The notes beneath the pieces were generated by a model, which worked only from the letters and a program-made list of their open reading frames with translations, was not told where the DNA came from and ran no database searches. Positions 34,699-43,746 of a DNA stretch of 64,000 nucleotides are shown in pieces. The stretch's first letter is position 1, and each line of letters starts with the position of its first letter. Source of the DNA: CAWUEZ02 sp963921355. GTDB taxonomy: Bacteria > Pseudomonadota > Alphaproteobacteria > Thalassobaculales > Thalassobaculaceae. The stretch spans positions 620,001-684,000 of the forward strand of contig OZ001190.1 in assembly GCA_963921355.3 (NCBI GenBank), read 5' to 3'. The position numbers and the translations under genes were made by a program.

Positions 34699-35097
34699 AT
34701 GGCTCGAGGACAGGACTACGTCACCAAGAAGGCGCTTGAGGCTGTCGAAGCCGCCGACGGCAACCGGCACGAGGCCGCTCTGCTGCTGCGGGTCTGGGCG
34801 GATGCGGACGAACAGCTCTATCGGGCCCTGACCGGGCCCATCATGAACAACCTCGCCGCCCTGGCGATCCAACGCGCCACACAAGGGTCAGACGGCCGTC
34901 AGGTCGGGGCACAGAAGCGAAAGCGTCGCAGTTCGGCAATCAAGGAGACGGATCTGCTGGCCGCCATCGGGTCAACCCGCGGCCAGACCATGTCCAGTGT
35001 CCGCCAGACGGCAGCACCACCGCGCCAGGGCAGCGCGCGGCACAAGCAGGCGGTTACCCTGCTGGCGTCGGCCTATCGGCGCAAACCGAGCGGATAG
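34699..35097 (+). CDS. Hypothetical protein, 132 aa
   Basis: Not recognised. Basic protein with a helical N-terminal half (YVTKKALEAVEAADGNRHEA, LLLRVWADADEQLYRAL) and a Lys/Arg/Gln-rich tail. No signal peptide or TM segment. I chose ATG 34699 since GCCAGGAGGCAGCCG gives AGGAGG upstream. The first of three unrecognised genes between the pseudoprotease and the receiver-domain gene. Confidence 0.65.
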   Translation: MARGQDYVTKKALEAVEAADGNRHEAALLLRVWADADEQLYRALTGPIMNNLAALAIQRATQGSDGRQVGAQKRKRRSSAIKETDLLAAIGSTRGQTMSSVRQTAAPPRQGSARHKQAVTLLASAYRRKPSG

Positions 35098-35209
35098 GCA
35101 TCGAACGGCTGGCCGCCAAACGCGATCGACCGGCGGTGTCGCCGGTCGAGTTACTCCGAATTCTCTGATCCAGACTGGAGCCACCTGTCCCGCCGGGACA
35201 GGAGTCGAT

Positions 35210-35848
35210 CTACTCCGGCCGTGCCTTGACCATGTTGCCGTACAGGCTGGCGATGTAGGTGGGATCGGCGCCGATCTTCTGGTTTGTACGCGACCGGTGC
35301 TCGGCAGTTTCCGCGACCCCGGCGCTGACCATGTTCGGCGCGGCCTCGTCCGGCGCGACCAGCAGGCCGGTCTTCTCCAGGCCCGACAGGATGTCCTGGC
35401 TCTGCTTACGGAACCTCTGGAAAGAGGAGTCGATCTTGCCGACATCCCGTTTGCTCGGGTTGGACGCGCGGGACAGCGCCATCGAGAAGATGTCGAGGAT
35501 CAGGTTCGAGTTCCGGGTTTCCGTCCACTCGGTCAGCATCGCGCTCCAGACGGCGTTCACGTAGTTCGCCGAGCCCGAGCCCATGAGCCCTTGTGACAGG
35601 GTCTGGTCAGCGGCCTGAACCATGGCTTCCGTCGGCATGGTCGGCACGATCGCGAACCCGGCCAACTGCAAGGACTCGATCACTTCCTCGGCGTCCTTGC
35701 GATAGTTCTCCCACTCGTTCTCGATCAGGAACGATCCAAGCAGGTCAACTTCGTTGTTCTGAACGTTGTTGAGAAATCGCGAGAACTCCTTCGCGAAGTG
35801 CTCCACAACGGACGGCCGCTGCTCGACTGCCGAGCCTCTGCCACGCAT
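35210..35848 (-). CDS. Hypothetical protein, 212 aa
   Basis: Not recognised. Soluble, predicted helical throughout; contains FAKEFSRFLNNVQNNEVDL near the N-terminus, a central SMALSRASNPSKRDVGKID, and ends NMVKARPE. Codon use and uninterrupted length support a real gene. Convergent with the 132-aa gene; a 272-bp stretch with no visible feature separates it from the next gene. Confidence 0.65.
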   Translation of the reverse strand: MRGRGSAVEQRPSVVEHFAKEFSRFLNNVQNNEVDLLGSFLIENEWENYRKDAEEVIESLQLAGFAIVPTMPTEAMVQAADQTLSQGLMGSGSANYVNAVWSAMLTEWTETRNSNLILDIFSMALSRASNPSKRDVGKIDSSFQRFRKQSQDILSGLEKTGLLVAPDEAAPNMVSAGVAETAEHRSRTNQKIGADPTYIASLYGNMVKARPE

Positions 35849-36120
35849 GGCTTTATCCTATCCTAGGGCGCCCGCCCCACGAATCCTTCAACCGGAAGCG
35901 TCACAGGGGCTGCGCTGCAAGGCTCGTACCTAACCGGTCTTCACGTCGCGAGCAAGTGATACCCCAGGCTCCACGGAGCCGGGCTCGCCGGCTCGAACAG
36001 GCCTGACCGCCCCCCATCCGGTCGCTCTCAAGCGTCCCTGCACATCATGTGGCATTTTGGCCGCCCCGGCCAGTCCGAATCACGGCACGTGCCAACACGC
36101 GCCGGCGTTCACGTCGCTTT

Positions 36121-36489
36121 TCAGCGCGTGGGCTTGGGCTTGAGGAACCGTGGCGGTGACGGGATCACGACACGATCGCTCTCGTCCCCCAGCTGTCGCC
36201 AGTCGCGCGCCGTGTCGACGAGCCCCGCCCTGCGGGTATCGCGCGGGCGCTGTCTTTCCTGGGCCTTCAGCTGATGCGCCTGACGCACAGACGCCTGTCC
36301 GATCGTCGAACGCTGCCATCCAGGGAGCGCGTCGAAGGCCGCGGACGCTGTTCTGAGATCGGCCCGGCGCCCCGAACGGAACGCGCGGTTGACCTCGCGG
36401 GCGACGATGCTGCCCGTTCCAAGCTCGGCGCCGACAGTCTGCGACAGCACCCCAAGAGCCCGGCGATCCAAAGGATCGATATCCGACAT
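36121..36489 (-). CDS. Hypothetical protein, 122 aa
   Basis: Not recognised. The ATG has GGAGGT 6 bp upstream, which selects this frame over an overlapping 142-aa frame. Arg-rich and hydrophilic: IVAREVNRAFRSGRRADLR, GWQRSTIGQASVRQAHQLKA, then a Pro/Lys-rich C-terminus. It is 55 bp downstream of the helical protein gene on the same strand, so may share the transcript with the receiver-domain gene. Confidence 0.65.
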   Translation of the reverse strand: MSDIDPLDRRALGVLSQTVGAELGTGSIVAREVNRAFRSGRRADLRTASAAFDALPGWQRSTIGQASVRQAHQLKAQERQRPRDTRRAGLVDTARDWRQLGDESDRVVIPSPPRFLKPKPTR

Positions 36490-36544
36490 CCGCGCACCTC
36501 CGAACCAATGCTTCGAGGAGGATACAGGGCGAAACGTTAACTTG

Positions 36545-37057
36545 TCATGTAGGCGACCGGACGCCGGCGAATTTCGCGTTCAGGGCCCGGAAGGCGTCGA
36601 CCACCTCGCCCTCGATCTCTCCGCCGGCACCCTTGATGCGGTTGGCCAGAACCACGTAAAGGGCGTCGATGTGCAGTTCGATGACCCGCATCTCCGTCTC
36701 TTCGAGCACCGTCAGCCGGCCGACGAAATCGTTCAGGGATTTGCCGATCAACGTCAGCAGGTCATATCCGATTGTCCCGCCGGCGCCCTTGATTTCCAGG
36801 GAGTCCGCGTAGAGCCGCGCAAGGCCGACCCGCCCCGCTTCCAGGCTGTCGTCCGCGCGCACGAAGTCGAGGATATCCCGCATGGCCACCAGGCGCTGGG
36901 AGATATCGCTCGTGAAGTCGTCATGTGCCCGATGGACGACCTCGGTCAGCTTTCTCAGGGTCTCGGGCGTGAGCTTGAGGTCGAAACCCTTGGTCCGGTT
37001 GACCGCCTTGCGCCGCAGATCCGAGCGCGGCGGGATGATCTGTGCGCGCTTTGCCAC
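36545..37057 (-). CDS. Alpha-helical protein paired with a receiver domain, HPt-like candidate
   Basis: 170 aa from a GTG. Entirely helical in appearance, with repeated amphipathic blocks: RKLTEVVHRAHDDFTSDIS, SLEAGRVGLARLYADSLEI, KGAGGTIGYDLLTLIGKSL, LEETEMRVIELHIDALYVVL. KGAGGTIGYDLL loosely recalls the HxLKGxxxxxG patch of histidine phosphotransfer domains, but the phospho-His is not clear. It is 21 bp after the receiver gene, so they are very likely co-transcribed and may bind each other. Family not identified with certainty. Confidence 0.6.
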   Translation of the reverse strand: MAKRAQIIPPRSDLRRKAVNRTKGFDLKLTPETLRKLTEVVHRAHDDFTSDISQRLVAMRDILDFVRADDSLEAGRVGLARLYADSLEIKGAGGTIGYDLLTLIGKSLNDFVGRLTVLEETEMRVIELHIDALYVVLANRIKGAGGEIEGEVVDAFRALNAKFAGVRSPT

Positions 37058-37078
37058 TGTCGTCCGTCCGATTAACCG

Positions 37079-37570
37079 CTAGCCCGCGTCGCGGCGGTTA
37101 GGACCGTTGAACGGTACCTGGCGCCGGCGCCGGTCCGGTCCGAAGTACTCCTCGGCGTTCACGAATGCCCGAGGACGGGCGATCACCGACACCAGACGCC
37201 GATACAGACCCTCGACATTGAACGGCTTCGCCAGAAACTCCGTGACACCCTTGTCGCGAGCCCGCACGACGAATTCCTGTTCGGAGTTCGCAGTCAGCAT
37301 GATGATCGGGATCATGCGATCCGGCGAGTCGGAGCTGTTGCGGACCCAATCGATCAGGTCGATCCCGGACTCGTCGTCCATGTGACATTCGGTAATGACG
37401 ATATCGACGAGGTCCTGGCGCAGCGCACGCCGAGCCCGCTCGACAGACGTCACGCTGCGGACCCGGGTCACCTCCAGCATCGCCAGGATGTCCCGCAGCA
37501 ACTGTGTGGAAAGCCGGTTCTGATCAACGATCAGAAAGCTCACCTTGGAGAAATCGATCTTTTCCGCCAT
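37079..37570 (-). CDS. Stand-alone receiver-domain protein with Asp-to-Glu acceptor site
   Basis: 163 aa. CheY-like receiver occupies residues ~8-130: FLIVDQNRLS (one of the two acidic residues kept), VDIVITECHMDDESGIDLI where the acceptor Asp of the normal VxxDxxMP box is Glu, MLTANSEQE with the conserved Thr, and FLAKPF with the conserved Lys. Tail ends GPDRRRRQVPFNGPNRR. A Glu at this position often mimics phosphorylation, so it may be constitutively active. No output domain. Upstream of, and likely coupled to, the helical 170-aa protein. Confidence 0.85.
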   Translation of the reverse strand: MAEKIDFSKVSFLIVDQNRLSTQLLRDILAMLEVTRVRSVTSVERARRALRQDLVDIVITECHMDDESGIDLIDWVRNSSDSPDRMIPIIMLTANSEQEFVVRARDKGVTEFLAKPFNVEGLYRRLVSVIARPRAFVNAEEYFGPDRRRRQVPFNGPNRRDAG

Positions 37571-37796
37571 GTGCTACCGGGCCACCCACCATTCCACCGA
37601 AAGTCGCCGCCTCGGAATCCGAATACAGGGAAACCGCCGCAAAACCAAATCATCGTTCCGCCGCCCGGCGAGGGTTACACACTCGCGACCAGCACCCGGT
37701 GACCCCGATCGGTTGCCGCCGTGCACCGGCCAGGTCGCACCTCGCCGACTCCCGGTTGTAGGGCAGAAATCCTAAGACGATCTAAACGCTGGTGCG

Positions 37797-38219
37797 TCAT
37801 GGCATCCGCGTTGCCGTCACCGAGACCCGAATGGCGACCGCGTCGCCGATGACCCCATGGGTCGCCCAATTGCCGGTCCCGACCTGGAAACTTTGGCGAT
37901 CCACCATCAATTCACTCTCGGCCCGGGCGACATCGCCGTCGACATGCAGGGTGAACAGCTGCACGGCGGGCCGGGAGATCCCCTAGATGGTGAGGGTTCC
38001 CCGCGCCTCGAAACGGCCGTCCGCTCCCGTAACGTCGCCGGCTTCGAAGATCGCGCGTGGGTGGCTGTCCGTTGCGAGGTACGCCGGTCCGCACGCTTCC
38101 TTGTCGCGGTCGTCACCACCGGTGTCGATGGAGGCTGTGTCGATCACGACACGAAGGTCGACCTGCGGGGTCAGGCGGTCGAATCGGATATCGGCATCGA
38201 AGGTCAAGGGACGCCCGTT
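37797..38219 (-). pseudogene. yceI-like gene remnant with nonsense mutation and missing 5' end
   Basis: Translation of the minus strand gives YceI-family sequence: RPLTFDADIRFD, VVIDTASIDTGG, DSHPRAIFEAGDV, GRFEARGTLTI, then a TAG at 37983-37985, then GISRPAVQLFTLHVDGD and QVGTGNWATHGVIGDAVAIR to TGA at 37797. In relatives the codon after GTLTI is usually Lys or Arg, so AAG to TAG is a likely single-base change. The first ~45 residues of a normal YceI domain and any signal peptide are missing, ending near the stop of the EamA gene. YceI proteins are periplasmic isoprenoid binders. Confidence 0.8.
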
Positions 38220-38269
38220 GCCGCAGGGGTGACCGAGGCGGTGACCACGGCGGCGGCGCCCCCAGGACT

Positions 38270-39217
38270 CTAGTCAGATTGCTCGCGCCGTGTCGGACGA
38301 TCCTGCAGAGAGATGAACAGACAGCTGGCGACCAGGATGGCGATGCCGAGCCAGGTCAGCCCATCCGGGAAATCTCCGAACCACAGATACCCGACCACCG
38401 TGGCCATCACGAGCTCAGCGTAGATGAACGGCGAGACCACGGCCGCCGGCGCATGCTCGAATGCCCGGATCATCAGGTAGTGTCCGACCGCCGAGATCCC
38501 CCCCATCGCCGCCATCCGCGCCCAGTCCGCGGGATCCGGCATCACCCACACCGCCGGCAATGCAGCCCCGGCCGCGACCGCACCGACCACCGACGTGATC
38601 GCCAGCGTCACCAGCGGCGGCGCGGCAAAGCTCAAATGCCGGGTGAGCAGGGCATAGGCGGCCACACAGGCACCTCCGGCCAGGGCCAGCAGCCCGGCTA
38701 CCTGAAACACACCGAAGCCCGGGCGGAGCATGACCACGACCCCGAGGAATCCGACAAGAACAGCGATCCAGAGCCGGGGCGTGACAGTCTCGCCCAACAC
38801 CAACCCGGAAAGCGCCGTCACGATCAGGGGTGCGACGAACAGCAGCGCCAGGGCATCGGCAAGCGGCATCGTAACCAGGGCCGAATAGAACAACGCCGTC
38901 GCTCCGACAATGCTGGCCCCACGCGCGATCTGCAGCGCCGGACGGGCCGGCCGGCGGAGCGCATCCGCATGTCGCCATGCCGCCAACGGCAGAATGATCA
39001 CGCACTGAAAGGCGAAGCGGGCAAACACGATCTGGACGACCGAGAACCGGTCGGTCATGTCCTTCGCCAACCCCTCCATGAACGGCAGAAGAGCCACCGA
39101 GGCCAGCATCAGGACGATGCCGAGCACCACGCGGTCCGATCGATCGGGCGCCGGACGCCCGCCATCGGACTTCGTGCCGTCAAACCGGGTGTTGGAAGAG
39201 CCAGAAGGAGCGGTCAT
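38270..39217 (-). CDS. EamA-family (DMT superfamily) inner-membrane transporter
   Basis: 315 aa, about ten hydrophobic segments in two EamA repeats (first near residues 30-160, second near 175-305). MPLADALALLFVAPLIVTAL and AAVVSPFIYAELVMATVVGY are the conserved ends of the repeats. Exports small metabolites; substrate cannot be read from sequence. Its stop nearly abuts the yceI remnant, so the junction may mark a past deletion. Confidence 0.88.
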   Translation of the reverse strand: MTAPSGSSNTRFDGTKSDGGRPAPDRSDRVVLGIVLMLASVALLPFMEGLAKDMTDRFSVVQIVFARFAFQCVIILPLAAWRHADALRRPARPALQIARGASIVGATALFYSALVTMPLADALALLFVAPLIVTALSGLVLGETVTPRLWIAVLVGFLGVVVMLRPGFGVFQVAGLLALAGGACVAAYALLTRHLSFAAPPLVTLAITSVVGAVAAGAALPAVWVMPDPADWARMAAMGGISAVGHYLMIRAFEHAPAAVVSPFIYAELVMATVVGYLWFGDFPDGLTWLGIAILVASCLFISLQDRPTRREQSD

Positions 39218-39340
39218 GCTGTCGGCACCAATGCGGGCGACGGGACAACGGCCCGGCGTCGATCGCCGGGCCGGCAGAGTTCCGTCGCAGAGAACTTTCC
39301 CGCAGATCTACCATGGCGACACGGTGACAGGGAGAACAGG

Positions 39341-40339
39341 GTGACGGGTCTCGAGCGGGTGCGTCTGCACATCAAGAACAACCGTGCCGGCGAGCTGGTG
39401 TTTCGCATCACACCGGAGCGACTGGCCGAGGCCGCCGCCCGCCATCCCGGCATCGCCGACCGGATCGACAGCCTGATCGACCGGGACCTGGATCGCTTTG
39501 AGGAGTCGATGCGGACCGCGCACGCCCTTGTGACCTGGGATCTGCCTACCGATGACCTCGCCCGGCGCGCACCCGCCCTGAAATGGATCCATGTGATCGG
39601 CGCCGGTGTGGAACATCTGCGCCCCCTCGACTGGCTGCCGCCGGGTGTCACGTTAACCAACAACCGCGGGGTTCACGCCGAGAAGACGGCGGAGTCGGCA
39701 CTGATGGCCGTGCTGATGCTGAACAACCGCATTCCAGCCTATGTCAGCGACCAGCGGGCCCGGCGGTGGGCGCCGGCCTTCGCAACACCGGTGGCCGGCA
39801 AGACCGTCGCGGTGGTCGGCGTCGGGGAGATGGGCCATGCCGCCGCCCGGGCCTTCAAGACCGCCGGGCTGCGGGTGCTCGGTGTGCGCCGCGGCGGACG
39901 CGGTCGCCGTCACGTCGATCGCATGGTCGGCCCCGACCGACTGCATGAGGTCCTGTCCGAGGCGGACTTCGTCCACGTGGCGCTGCCGATGACCGAGGAG
40001 ACCCGCCATCTGATTGACGCGACAGCGCTCGACGCGATGAAGCCCGGTGCCGGACTGATCAATTTCGGCCGGGCGCCGGTCGTCGACTACGATGCGTTGG
40101 CGCAACGGCTGGTCGATGGACGGCTGGGCGGGGCCGTGCTCGACGTCCATGAACCCGAGCCGCTGCCGGCCGCCTCCCCCCTCTGGGATGTCCCGAATCT
40201 GATCATCACCCTGCACGTCTCCTCCGACGATGACACCAGCTACATCCCCAAGACCCTCGATCTGGTGTTCGACAACCTCTCCCGCCTGATCGACGGCAAG
40301 CCGCTGCGCAATCGGGTCCGGCCGAGGCTCGGCTATTGA
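39341..40339 (+). CDS. D-2-hydroxyacid dehydrogenase
   Basis: 332 aa from a GTG with GGGAGAACAGG upstream. Rossmann site VAVVGVGEMGHAAA near residue 150; catalytic residues in INFGRAPVVDYDAL (Arg), LDVHEPEPLP (Glu) and TLHVSSDDD (His). Reduces 2-oxo acids with NAD(P)H; resembles glyoxylate/hydroxypyruvate reductases. The same frame is open far upstream, but that sequence is antisense to EamA and the yceI remnant. The stop overlaps the next start (TTGA), indicating coupling. Confidence 0.88.
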   Translation: MTGLERVRLHIKNNRAGELVFRITPERLAEAAARHPGIADRIDSLIDRDLDRFEESMRTAHALVTWDLPTDDLARRAPALKWIHVIGAGVEHLRPLDWLPPGVTLTNNRGVHAEKTAESALMAVLMLNNRIPAYVSDQRARRWAPAFATPVAGKTVAVVGVGEMGHAAARAFKTAGLRVLGVRRGGRGRRHVDRMVGPDRLHEVLSEADFVHVALPMTEETRHLIDATALDAMKPGAGLINFGRAPVVDYDALAQRLVDGRLGGAVLDVHEPEPLPAASPLWDVPNLIITLHVSSDDDTSYIPKTLDLVFDNLSRLIDGKPLRNRVRPRLGY

Positions 40340-41205
40340 ACGCGCCGCGGGTCAGGAACCTTCGGACCCGCGCGGTCGCGCTGCTGACGGCAGTGCTGGC
40401 GACCCTGATGCCGGTCGGCGCCGCCGCACAGATGGCCGTCGACCTGCAGCTGGTTCTCGCAGTCGACATCTCCCGCTCGATGGACGAGGACGAGCAACGC
40501 CTGCAGCGTGCCGGCTACGTCGCGGCACTGCGCGACCCCGGTGTCCTGCGCGCGATCGAGACCGGTCCGCTCGGCAGGATTGCCGTCACCTACGTCGAAT
40601 GGGCGGGCCAGGGCCTGCAGAACGTGCTCATCCCCTGGACCCTGGTCGACGGCCGCCGGAGTGCGGAGGATATGGCTGCTCGTCTGGCCGCCATTCCGTT
40701 GGAGCGGCGCCGACGGACCTCCATCAGCGATGCTCTGCGGTTCACCGCCACGTTGTTCGATGGTCCGGACTTCACGAGCAAACGCCGGGTCATCGACATC
40801 TCGGGCGACGGGCCGAACAATCAGGGCGTTCTGGTGGTCGCGGCCCGGGACGCCGTGCTGGACCGGGGAATCACCATCAACGGTCTGCCGATCATGCTGA
40901 AGACCGGTTATGCGAGCGGGTTCTTCGATGTCGGTGATCTCGACCTCTACTACGAGGAATGCGTGATCGGCGGGTTCGGCGCCTTCATCGTCACCGTCCA
41001 GGACCCGGGCAAGTTCGCCGATGCCATCCGCCGCAAGCTGATCCTGGAGATCGCCGGCCGGCAACCGGGGGAGTGGCAACCCGAGGGTCGGCCGGCCCGG
41101 GTGATTCCCGCCCAATGGACCGATGGCGGCGGCACGCCGATCACGGAAGTCGACTGCCAGATCGGAGAGAAGCTCTGTGACGAATGGATGAGCAGCATGG
41201 AGTGA
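40336..41205 (+). CDS. DUF1194 von Willebrand factor A-like secreted protein
   Basis: 289 aa starting at a TTG that overlaps the dehydrogenase stop by 4 bp. Signal peptide TRAVALLTAVLATLMPVGAAAQ. The vWA fold begins at LQLVLAVDISRSMDEDEQ with a complete MIDAS DxSxS; VIDISGDGPNNQG holds the last metal ligand. Also AVTYVEWAGQG, characteristic of DUF1194. Periplasmic or secreted; binding partner unknown. Confidence 0.88.
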   Translation: MNAPRVRNLRTRAVALLTAVLATLMPVGAAAQMAVDLQLVLAVDISRSMDEDEQRLQRAGYVAALRDPGVLRAIETGPLGRIAVTYVEWAGQGLQNVLIPWTLVDGRRSAEDMAARLAAIPLERRRRTSISDALRFTATLFDGPDFTSKRRVIDISGDGPNNQGVLVVAARDAVLDRGITINGLPIMLKTGYASGFFDVGDLDLYYEECVIGGFGAFIVTVQDPGKFADAIRRKLILEIAGRQPGEWQPEGRPARVIPAQWTDGGGTPITEVDCQIGEKLCDEWMSSME

Positions 41206-41308
41206 TTTCCGGGCGACGTGGTGCCATGGCGGCACGGATGCTGTTCCGGCGTTTTGTTTTTGGATTTGGCGATGACCGGGCTAGATTATTGCCAGTTCCG
41301 GTTCTGCG

Positions 41309-42049
41309 GTGTTCAGGTCCGAGCCTCCAACCGATGTCCCCTTTACCGTCGATCTGACCCGCGAGTCCCTGCGGACCGGCAAGATCCGCGAACTGATCGC
41401 GCGCTATGACGCGTCGTTCGAAACCCTGACGGACGATCAACTGGCCGCCTCACGGGCCGCCATGTTCCCGGAGGCCGGCGCACCCACGGGCGACGTCTGG
41501 CTGTTCGGCTATGGCTCGCTGATCTGGAACCCCGCCATCGAATACGCCGAGAAGCGATGCCTGACGGTGCGCGGCTACCATCGCCGGTTCTGTCTGCGCA
41601 CCCATCTCGGCCGCGGCACGCCCGACCTGCCGGGCCTGGTTCTCGGCCTCGACCGGGGCGGCTGCTGCCGCGGCGTCGCCTTTCGCATTCCCAAGGACCG
41701 GGTCGCCAGCGAGTTGGACATCGTCTGGCGCCGGGAGATGGTTACCGACGCCTATGTACCCCGTTGGCTTCGGGCCAGCGGGCCGGAGGGCAGCGTTGAT
41801 GCCATCGGTTTCGTGATCAACCGGCGCCACGACCGCTACGCCGGCGACCTGACGGAAAGCGAGGTCGCCGATGTCCTCGCACGGGCCGGCGGGTTTCTCG
41901 GACCGTGCAGCGAGTATCTCTTCAACACGGTGGAACACCTTCGGGACCTGGCGATTCCGGACGCCGGGCTGGAGCGTCTGGCCAAAGCGGTCGTCGAACG
42001 CCAACAGTCCGGGGGCTCGGGCAGCGGACCTGGCGAGGAACGACGCTAG
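41309..42049 (+). CDS. ChaC-type gamma-glutamylcyclotransferase
   Basis: 246 aa from a GTG. The substrate loop VWLFGYGSLIWNP lies near residue 70, followed by RFCLRTHLGRGTPDLPGL and the C-terminal GPCSEYLFNTVEHLRDL where the catalytic Glu resides upstream of the helix. Cleaves glutathione to 5-oxoproline and Cys-Gly. Starts 103 bp after the DUF1194 gene; a separate promoter is possible. Confidence 0.88.
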   Translation: MFRSEPPTDVPFTVDLTRESLRTGKIRELIARYDASFETLTDDQLAASRAAMFPEAGAPTGDVWLFGYGSLIWNPAIEYAEKRCLTVRGYHRRFCLRTHLGRGTPDLPGLVLGLDRGGCCRGVAFRIPKDRVASELDIVWRREMVTDAYVPRWLRASGPEGSVDAIGFVINRRHDRYAGDLTESEVADVLARAGGFLGPCSEYLFNTVEHLRDLAIPDAGLERLAKAVVERQQSGGSGSGPGEERR

Positions 42050-42165
42050 ACTGTCGGTGAACGCCTCACATTCCCGCGATGGGGTGTAATCAAGCGCGCC
42101 GCTCCGGAATCAGCCCTCTGATCGGGCGGGTCGGTCCGCCCCCATCTCTCAGAGGAGCCCCCACC

Positions 42166-42546
42166 ATGCTTCGCCTCACGACCGCCATTCTCGCGCTGTT
42201 TCTCCTGACCGTCGGTGTGCCGACGGCCGACGCCGCCGACAAATCCGGCAGCTTCACCGGCGCCAGCAATCATGTGACCAAGGGCACCGCCAAGATCGTC
42301 AAGAAGGCCGACGGTTACTATGTCGAGGTGGCATCGGATTTCTGGTTCGACGGCGCGCCGGATCCGAAACTGTCGCTTGCCCGCGGCGGCAAGGTCGACA
42401 AGACCAAGTCGGTCGAGAACCTGCGCTCCAACACCGGCGCCCAGTCCTACAAACTGCCCGCCGGCATCGACGGATCGAACTACGACACGGTGATCCTGTG
42501 GTGTGAGCGGTTCTCGGTGCCGCTCGGCATCGCCGCCGTGCAGTAA
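42166..42546 (+). CDS. DM13-domain secreted protein
   Basis: 126 aa with a cleavable signal peptide (LTTAILALFLLTVGVPTADA) and AGAGGAG 10 bp upstream of the ATG. The rest is one DM13 domain: GSFTGASNHVTKGTAKIVKK, ASDFWFDGAPDPKLSLA, YDTVILWCERFSVPLGIAAV with the single conserved Cys. DM13 domains are proposed to have redox or surface functions. Standing alone as a small periplasmic protein. Confidence 0.88.
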   Translation: MLRLTTAILALFLLTVGVPTADAADKSGSFTGASNHVTKGTAKIVKKADGYYVEVASDFWFDGAPDPKLSLARGGKVDKTKSVENLRSNTGAQSYKLPAGIDGSNYDTVILWCERFSVPLGIAAVQ

Positions 42547-42660
42547 CCCGACGCCAGACACTCCGGCCGCATCCGGCGCCCGGCACCGGGTGCGGCCGTT
42601 CACCGGTTGACCGCCGGCGCCGCGCTACCGACCATGCCCTCGAACAACCGGGAGGGCAGG

Positions 42661-43731
42661 ATGGCGGACAGGAAGAAGGCGGTGGTGGTCGGGGCGCTCG
42701 GCGTGATCGGGCGCAAACTGATCGAGGATCTCGGACGGCGCGGCGATTGGGACATCATCGGTCTGTCGCGCCGGTCACCGGATTTCGACAGCCCGGCGGA
42801 CTACATCTCCGTCGACCTGCTGGACCGGGCCGATGCCGAGGCCAAGCTCGGCGGCCTCACCGACGTCACTCACATCTACTACGCCGCCTTCCAGGCACGG
42901 CCGACCTGGGCCGAGCACAGTGCCCCCAACCTCGCAATGCTGGTGAATTCGGTCGAGCCGATCGTCGCCGCCGCACCCGGCCTGCGCCACGTTCATCTGG
43001 TTGAGGGCAACAAGTGGTACGGCTCCCATCTCGGGCCGTTCAAGACGCCGGCGCGCGAGGACGATCCGCCACACATGCTGCCCAACTTCTACTACGACCA
43101 GGAGATGTGGCTGCGGGACGCCCAGAAGAATGCGGCGCAGGCGGGTCGGTCCTGGACCATGTCGGCGCTGCGTCCGCAGACGGTGTGCGGCTTCGCGCTG
43201 GGCAACCCGATGAACATCACGACCTGCATCGCGGTCTACGCGGCAATCTCCAAGGAACTGGGCTTGCCCCTGCGCTTCCCCGGCAAGCGCGGCGCCTGGG
43301 AGGCGATCTACCAGGTCTGCGACAACCAGCACCTGGCCAACGCCATGGTGTGGTGCGGCACCGATGACCAGGCCGCCAACCAGGCCTTCAACATCACCAA
43401 CGGTGACTTCTTCCGCTGGAAGAACGTCTGGGGCCAGTTCGCCCGGTTCTTCGACATGGAGGTCGGCGACGTCCAGACGATCTCCCTGACCGACTTCATG
43501 GCCGACAAGGGCCCGCTCTGGGATTCCATGGTCGAGAAATACGGCCTGCAGAAGATCGCTTATGCCGACATCGCCGCCTGGCCGTTCGCCGATTACGTCT
43601 TCGGGACCGATTGGGACGTCATGACCGACACCCTGAAACTGCGCCTGCACGGTTTCCACGACTGTCTGCGCAGCGACGAGATGTTCCTGCGGATCTTCCA
43701 GGAATTCCGCGACATAAAAGTGATCCCGTAG
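42661..43731 (+). CDS. PRISE-type SDR reductase, paralogue 2
   Basis: 356 aa; GGAGGG lies 7 bp upstream of the ATG. Same family as the gene at 29413. VVGALGVIGRKL is the cofactor loop, EGNKWYGSHLGPFKTPARED has the catalytic Lys block, NFYYDQEMWL retains both tyrosines, and SALRPQTVCGFALGNPMN with CIAVYAAISKELGLPLRFPG closely matches plant progesterone 5-beta-reductases. Reduces enones or enals with NADPH; the natural substrate is unknown. Followed after 15 bp by the CAP gene. Confidence 0.88.
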   Translation: MADRKKAVVVGALGVIGRKLIEDLGRRGDWDIIGLSRRSPDFDSPADYISVDLLDRADAEAKLGGLTDVTHIYYAAFQARPTWAEHSAPNLAMLVNSVEPIVAAAPGLRHVHLVEGNKWYGSHLGPFKTPAREDDPPHMLPNFYYDQEMWLRDAQKNAAQAGRSWTMSALRPQTVCGFALGNPMNITTCIAVYAAISKELGLPLRFPGKRGAWEAIYQVCDNQHLANAMVWCGTDDQAANQAFNITNGDFFRWKNVWGQFARFFDMEVGDVQTISLTDFMADKGPLWDSMVEKYGLQKIAYADIAAWPFADYVFGTDWDVMTDTLKLRLHGFHDCLRSDEMFLRIFQEFRDIKVIP

Positions 43732-43746
43732 CCGGGCCGTCGGCAG

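Noticed and set aside
38057..40339. A 760-codon frame extending the D-2-hydroxyacid dehydrogenase upstream
   Set aside because: The first ~430 codons are antisense to EamA and the yceI remnant and read as low-complexity; the GTG at 39341 with a ribosome-binding site starts the real protein.
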